A program made the position numbers and the translations under genes. Under the pieces are notes generated by a model. It was given only the letters and a program-made list of their open reading frames with translations, ran no database searches and was not told the origin of the DNA. Positions 58,058 to 64,000 of a stretch of DNA of 64,000 nt are shown piece by piece. The first letter of the stretch is position 1. Every line of letters begins with the position of its first letter. Origin of the DNA: Halichoerus grypus (lineage: Eukaryota; Chordata; Mammalia; Carnivora; Phocidae); contig NC_135726.1 of the NCBI RefSeq assembly GCF_964656455.1, forward strand, positions 29,231,930 through 29,295,929, read 5' to 3'.

Positions 58058-60775
58058 AGTTATCTATAGCAACTGCACCTGATTACTCTTGCTTCGTGTT
58101 ATTCTGGAAACAAGCAGAGGCAAGAAGTTCCTACTTGCCTTTCAACCTCAGTAACACTGAAAGGACTTGTGCATGTCTCAAGTGTGTTTGATGCATTCCC
58201 AGCTCCCACTACCCAAACTGTTCAAGAAGTAAAAAATGTAAAAAAATACAAAAGAATGCTAAACTTAAATGTCAAGTTTACAATACCAACTCCCTGCCCA
58301 AATTAACCAATTTGTCTTTTTTATGCTAACTAGTTTTTGAAGAACAATTAATTCCCATCTGGTAAAAGATAAGTGCCATCAAATATTTGGTTTGTATTTT
58401 TCCAAGCCTTATGCAACCCCTGTCACATAGGAAACAAAGACAGAAACCTGAGCGTGAAGGATGAGATGACCATTCCAATCAAATAAAATACATCGCTGGA
58501 AATTTTGTACATTTAATAACATATACCATTAATACTGTATGTCAATAATTTCCCTGATGTGTAAATATATGTTCATCATCACCACACATTAATAGCCCGA
58601 TTTCCTATTCCCTTGGCCAAGTGCTAAGATTTCTAAGACTCTGGCCTCGGCAATTATATTCTCTGTTTCCTTAACCCCATACCCAGAAGGGCTTCAGTAG
58701 CAGGTCCCTTCCTATCCATGTCCCAGATCTTGAGGCAGGAGAAACCCAGAAGTTGCAGCTAGTCAGCTGGTGTACAAAACCTCATGATGCTTTCTCTCTC
58801 CTGTGCTAATCTGTGATATTCCAGTGTCTGGGATGGAGAATCTGTTTTGAAAAAAGGGAGAAGAGTCAGAAGGTAAGAGGGTGTGAGGCTGGAAAGATAC
58901 CTTCTGGAGAGGGAAATGGCAAGATAGGTGTACAAGAACATAATTAATTCTTCAAAATTGCAAGTGTATCACGCGAGTGACATATAAGAGAAGAGGCTGG
59001 AGGGGTGGGGGTCGGGGGGCAGAGGCCAAGACACTCTGCGAACCACGGTAAGGAATTTAGACTGAGGGCAATGATAGACATGAAAGACTTTTTCATAGGT
59101 CAGATCCGTTTTTCAGAGTGATCCCTCTGGAAGGTAGACACTTCTGCGTGCAGACCTCGTGTAATTTTTCTGGACAGGTTTCCAAAGTAATGGCAAATGG
59201 CATAAGCCCAAGAACATTTGGGAAACGCTCCTAAAGGGCATGTCCCTAAGGAAAGAAGCGTTCGCCAAGGAGAAGCTGCCTGGGAGACTTCTGCAATTTA
59301 GCAATGCTTTCCTTGATTAGGCAAAGAACAAACAGTCAAGCCTGCTGCTGACTTAGAGCAAACTCCCTCCCAGCCACTGAGGAATGAATGGTCTGAAGAA
59401 ATGAATTCAGAGACGTTTGTGGGGGCGGGGGGGGGTTGCCTAATCAGTCCCAGCTCATAGTCTTTAAGAAGCTGGAAGCTGCTCTCAGATGCCTCGAAAC
59501 AAGCAATTCAGGACAAACATAGTCCCTTGACATAGATAGATTATAAAATTAATCATAAATTTTCTGGGATTTTAGGAAAATGTTGCAAACTCTTTCCCGA
59601 AAAGTCTAAAGCCTTTCAACATGATGTCTGGCTCTGTCAGCTTTCAGATTAAGCATTTGAAAAAAAAAAATTAAGATATAAATATTCACATACATAGGAG
59701 AACCTTACTATATCATGTTTCATGGACTTGAGGGGGGAAGCAAAAGTGAGAAAAGGAGAGAAAAATTGTTCTGGGGGCTCTTAGCTAAAGCTTCAAAACC
59801 ATTACATTATCTGAGGTAAAATATGAAATGGGAAAAGGAAGCAGAGATACTTCTCAAACAATATATTCTCCAAGCCAGACCTTCTAACAATAGAGCTTGT
59901 AACTCCTTGGGCAGCCTCAGGAAAGGACAGAGTGGTAGAGATTTACAAGAAACCTTCACATTGTAAATAACATAGAAGATCAGAACCAAGCTGGATTAAC
60001 CAAAAGAGGATAATTATTTGTTCATCTAGCTTCAAGCAAAGCTTTACCCAGAGTTCAAAGCACCTGTCCAACACCCAGTTTTTGTCCTTCTCAAAGCTCA
60101 TAAAAAAGCTATGTGGCCACAACAGCTGGGGGAAGGCATTTGGGGGCCATGAGAAATTTGCTAGCCCCAAGGGAGGAAGGCAATAGCTTAAGAAGGATGA
60201 AGGGAAAGAAACTGGAAATTGACCCCACTATTAATTGTTGAAATGAGGTCCACTGGAAGCCAGTGAGACCTCTGGGCTTCCTATTAAGTGAGATAATTCT
60301 TGATCTTTTTAAATTAAGCCTGGTTAGGCCAGGTATCTGCTATTTGCAATCAAAAGAATCCCAATTCTAAACAGATACTGTAGTTGCAGAAATCAGAGTT
60401 ATCGTACAGTTGCCAGAATGTAGATGAACAGCATAAACCACTCACAACTAAAAATACTAACTTTAGGCAAAAAATATTTACTCTTCTACCATTATATGCA
60501 CATACAAAGGACACAAACCATACCTTCAAGGAGCTTACAATTCTAATTCATAATTTAAATATGCACAGAACTAATGTACAGCCTCAGAAGGCAGGACAGT
60601 GGTTACTGCTGGGGGAAAAATACACTAGAAAGGAGCATTTCTGGGGTGCTAACATAAATGATGTCATTCAGTAATAAGGAATTAAATTGCCCAATTAATG
60701 TCCTAGACAATAAAGCTTGTTCCACTCCAGTCTGTCCTCATCTCCTACTCATCACATGAATACATCGTTAAAAAT
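58058..60775. other. intron 4, unassigned
   Basis: About 2.7 kb of mostly unique sequence. G-rich tracts occur at 58998-59021 and 59420-59437. No exon was seen. In particular, nothing resembling the expected FTO exon 4 (encoding VAVY...YSCE) was found on the minus strand. Confidence 0.45.
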
Positions 60776-60777
60776 TC

Positions 60778-61345
60778 AGCCATTCTTGGGGAAAATATTT
60801 GCAAATCACGTATCTGCTAAGAGATTAATATCCACAACATATAAAGAACTCCTAAAGTTCAACAACTAAATAAACAACAAAATTCAAAAACGGGCAAAAA
60901 ACTTGAAGAGACAAGGGCGCCTGGGTGGCACAGTCGGTTAAGAGTCTGACTCGGTTTCAGCTCAGGTTGTGATCTCAGGATTGTGGAAGAGAGCCCCATT
61001 GGGCTCTGCGCTCAGCACAGAGTCTGCGTGGGGCCCTCTCTCTCCCTCCACCCCTCCTCCCCCTAAAATAAATAACTAAATAAATCTTAAAAAAAAAAAA
61101 AAACTTGAAGAAACATTTCTCCGAAGAAGATACATGAATGGCCAATTAGCACATGAAACATCATTAATCATTAGGGATCACCAAAGGGGCAGGTAGAAAC
61201 TTCTGGGGATAATGGATATATGTTCGCTATCTTGATTATGGTCGTGGTTTCACAGGTGTGTTAAAACTCATGAAACTGTAAACTTTAAATATGTGCAGTT
61301 TGTTGTATGTAAGTTATACCATAAGAAAACTATTGAGGGAGGGGG
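60778..61345 (+). repeat. L1 3' fragment, split by a SINE
   Basis: 'ggaaaatatttgcaaatcac' and 'gagattaatatccacaacat' are L1 ORF2 C-terminal text. After the SINE it continues with 'tgaatggccaattagcacat' and then jumps to the 3' UTR ('ataatggatatatgttcgct', 'atgaaactgtaaactttaaa'), so part of ORF2 is deleted. Confidence 0.75.
60915..61098 (+). repeat. carnivore tRNA-Lys SINE
   Basis: Head gggcgcctgggtggcacagt, inserted in L1. Target-site duplication aaaaacttgaagagaca against aaaaacttgaagaaaca (61099), with one difference. Confidence 0.95.
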
Positions 61346-61389
61346 GAAATCAGCCGTTCTCCTTGGCTGGCCTTCCCTTGACAATTGGG

Positions 61390-62030
61390 AGATGGCACTA
61401 CGGGTCTTCTTCTCTCACCAGCACTTAACATGACATCCTATGAACATTCCTCATCACCTCCGCCTCTTCTAATCTGGCCCACCCTCTCTACTCTGGATTA
61501 CTACAACAGCCTCCTTGTCCTGCTTCCAGCGCTGCCTCCCTTCTTCCACTCGAAACCACAACGGCTCCTATCTCATGCCATGCCCCGGACAAGCCCAGGA
61601 CCTTGTGTTACAGTATTACTTCTGTAATAGCTTCTGCCCACTCTGCACCCCTAGTCTTTCCTCTCTGTCTTCATTGCTGTTACTCCCCCTCTTCTCTCAC
61701 TCAATTCTATCCGTGCTTGCTGCTTCTGAAATATCTCAACATCATGTTCAATCGCTGGGCCTCCCGTATTCCCTCTACCCCACGCTGGTCTCCTCCCGCT
61801 CACTCTCTCCTTCCAGTCTTAGCTCAAATGTGACCTTCAAAAGGAAGCCTACTTTCCTATTTAAAACTGTACACCTGTGCGTCCCCTTTGTTTACAACCT
61901 TCTTGTTTGTTTGTTTGCTGTCTCTCCTTGCTAAAACATAAGCTCTGTGAGGGCAGGGATTTTCGTTCGTGACTATATGCTCAGCATCTAGAAGAGCACT
62001 TGGCAAAAAGTAGCTGCTTACTGTTCAATG
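61390..62030 (+). repeat. LINE L2 3' part, sense to + strand
   Basis: The best-preserved L2 in the window: 'ggattactacaacagcctcc' (61495), 'cttagctcaaatgtgacctt' (61818), 'taagctctgtgagggcaggg' (61940) and the terminal 'agcacttggcaaaaagtagc' (61994). The 139-codon open frame inside it is L2 text, not a host gene. Confidence 0.8.
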
Positions 62031-62118
62031 CATATATAATTTCATGGGGATTAAATGTGACTTAGACCACCAAACAAGTTTTACTGAACAAAGTAAGTGA
62101 CTTCACAAATAACTAACA

Positions 62119-62310
62119 GGGGCGCCTGGCTGGCTCAGTCAGTTGGGCATCCAACTGTTGATTTCAGTTCAGGTCATGATCTCGGGGTTATGAGGTGGAG
62201 CCCCACGTCAGTCGGGCTCCACACTCAGTGCAGAGTCTGCTTAAGATTCTCTCTCTCCCTCTCCCTCCGCCCCCCCCTTCGCTTTCTAAAATAAATAAAT
62301 AAATCTTAAA
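62119..62310 (+). repeat. carnivore tRNA-Lys SINE
   Basis: Head ggggcgcctggctggctcag, 'ccaactgttgatttcagttc' subfamily, with a CT-rich segment and a taaataaat tail. The flanking duplication is weak (aaataactaacag against aaataacag). Confidence 0.92.
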
Positions 62311-62329
62311 AAAATAACAGCACATGGCA

Positions 62330-63380
62330 TGATAAAATGAAACAAAGTCAAATGAGCTTTGAGACCTCAGACAGGGATGCCAGGAGATGTAGGAAAACAT
62401 TAAATATCACAGCATTTTTAAAAATTATGAATGCTCCCACCCCCTACCTGCAGTTACGATCTAACCTTTCATGCTTTCAAAGATGAGCTAAGGAATATGA
62501 AGCTACTCATTTCAAAGTCAAAGTAAAGTATGGTAACGAATTTCTATCCTTAAATGAATTCAACTTTTCCTGAGTCAAAGACATGAAATGGGAGTCCTAG
62601 AATTCCAAGAAAATTATTACAAAGTCCCTGTTTTCTTATCACATACTCAGCAGGAATCATGGATTGGCCTCTCTCGCTTTTCCTCCTTTGCCCTTCCTAG
62701 GAAATCTGGAAAATAATATCAAGAATCTGCAATATTTGGCACTAGTTAAAATTCTTAAGAATTGTCTTTCCCATAAAGACAATGTTGCAGAAAATGTTTC
62801 CTTCCAAATGTACGAAAAACAGTAACCAATAATTATTCACCTGATCCTTTTGAAGGTATTCCAGTCAGAGAACAAAGTGTAGGACTACAATAAGCAATGA
62901 GTTGTTAACGCCTTCCCTGATAAAATTTGTGCATGTATATGTACATATTTTGGGGGGGGGGGCTTGTTTGTTTTTAACATCTAGGAGTAACAAGCAATTG
63001 CCAGCAAAGCTAGCATAGGAAAATCAAATACTCTGCCAATTTACACAGGATTCCCTGAAGCCATTCCTGATTAAATGTTGTACCATTTCAATCTTCTTAC
63101 TGGGGATATCTATTAACTAGCACTGCTTGTGAAGCCAATGAATTTAGTATATAATTACACGTATCCTATACAAATTACTTCTCAATGACCTCTACTCACA
63201 GAAATAAACCAAAGAGGGATGACTGGCTCATTATAAATCTACAGAAAGATTTCACTAGGAAAAGGTATTGAGAGCAAAGTCCTGAAGGATCTTAAGCTTC
63301 ACCTGAATTTAATTTCAGCAGGAAGTAATCTCTTCTGTTCTGAACTCCCAATGCATTTTACATGAACTCTTTGTGGCACG
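62330..63380. other. intron 4, unassigned
   Basis: Unique sequence with a run of ten guanines at 62953-62962. No element or exon recognised. Confidence 0.45.
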
Positions 63381-63384
63381 TGAC

Positions 63385-63495
63385 ACTTTTCTGTCACTAG
63401 GGAACTATGTGACCTTGGACAAGTCACTGCCATTCTCCCCGCCTGAGTGTCTTCATCTGTAAAATGAGATGCTTGAACAAGGTGATTTCAAGTCT
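63385..63495 (+). repeat. MIR SINE fragment
   Basis: The MIR core 'gtgaccttggacaagtcact' followed by 'cttcatctgtaaaatgagat' is clear. Beyond it to 64000 nothing is recognised. Confidence 0.75.
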
Positions 63496-64000
63496 CTTCC
63501 GGATCTCATATTTCCTGATGGCATAATTACAATCACAGAAGCACACTTTACCCGTCCTTTCAAGGCAAGCATGGGAATTTGATTTACCTCTGGAGCCTCC
63601 CTACTGTCTAGAACAGCCAACTGAATTTCCCTCAGCAACTGCTCAGCAAACACATTCAGGGACTCTGAAAACAGTACCGTCGTCTGAAATTCCCATTCTC
63701 TTCACCACCTTCAAGCCCTTCCTAAGCCCGACCGTGACTGTCACCCAAATGGCTCTCTTCGAGGCCACCCTTACCATACCTCTGGCAGAATTACAGGGAG
63801 GCCAGAGAAGTAAACATATCACTTGTCACCTGGAAGAAATGCATCCACCCAAAAGTTTCAAGGCACATGCTTTGTAAACCATCTGACTCAACATCACACA
63901 CACAACTGGAGGCCTAGAGAGAGGTTCCACTTCATAGAGTAAGCTTATCTAATGCATTCCAATCACCTGAGAGCATGTGTAGGAAGCTACAAGCAGATGT

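Noticed and set aside
61515..61934. A 139-codon frame near the right end.
   Set aside because: It overlaps the sense L2 copy at 61390-62030, and the peptide is low-complexity Ser/Leu/Pro.

Overview
This window is mammalian nuclear DNA from a carnivore. The clearest organism signal is 27 copies of the tRNA-Lys-derived carnivore SINE, whose heads read ggcacctgggtggctcagt and whose CT-rich middles end in A-rich tails. The head and body wording match the form common in arctoid caniforms (bears, pinnipeds, mustelids and relatives). They do not match the dog SINEC_Cf or the typical cat form. I cannot name the species. There is no bacterial, plasmid, phage or CRISPR signal.

The only gene recognised is FTO, the Fe(II)/2-oxoglutarate-dependent RNA and DNA N6-methyladenine demethylase, on the minus strand. 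Four consecutive coding exons are present: exon 5 (51584-51727), exon 6 (27513-27592), exon 7 (20544-20687) and exon 8 (13446-13565). All have canonical splice sites and compatible phases. Together they encode residues 251 (partial) to 413 of the ~505-residue protein. This covers the C-terminal half of the catalytic double-stranded beta-helix (Y295, the iron ligand H307, the 2-oxoglutarate-binding R316, S318 and R322) and the start of the helical C-terminal domain. Exons 1-4 lie beyond position 64000 and exon 9 lies before position 1. The window therefore consists of part of intron 4, exons 5-8 with introns 5 (23,991 bp), 6 (6,825 bp) and 7 (6,978 bp), and the first 13.4 kb (in gene direction) of the large intron 8.

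The rest is intronic and rich in transposons. Region by region: 1-13.4 kb is intron 8, mostly unique sequence with an antisense L2, three SINEs and two MIRs. 13.6-20.5 kb is intron 7, with a sense L2, one SINE, and an LTR-like element ending about 60 bp from exon 7. 20.7-27.5 kb is intron 6, with an antisense L1 carrying a pile of three SINEs. 27.6-51.6 kb is intron 5, with a nearly full-length L1 (about 28.5-35.2 kb) carrying at least six younger insertions, an L2, a second L1 split by a probable solo LTR, and many SINEs. 51.7-64 kb is intron 4, with an old L1 containing a younger carnivore L1, an 18-bp minisatellite made of TTCTAGAA (heat-shock-element-like) units, and further SINEs. SINEs are strongly biased to the + strand (21 of 27), which is antisense to FTO.

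I found no undescribed biological system. The most unusual items are the HSE-like minisatellite, the LTR next to the exon 7 splice donor, the nested-SINE stacks with shared target-site duplications, and a two-residue difference from (remembered) human FTO beside the 2-oxoglutarate-binding arginine.
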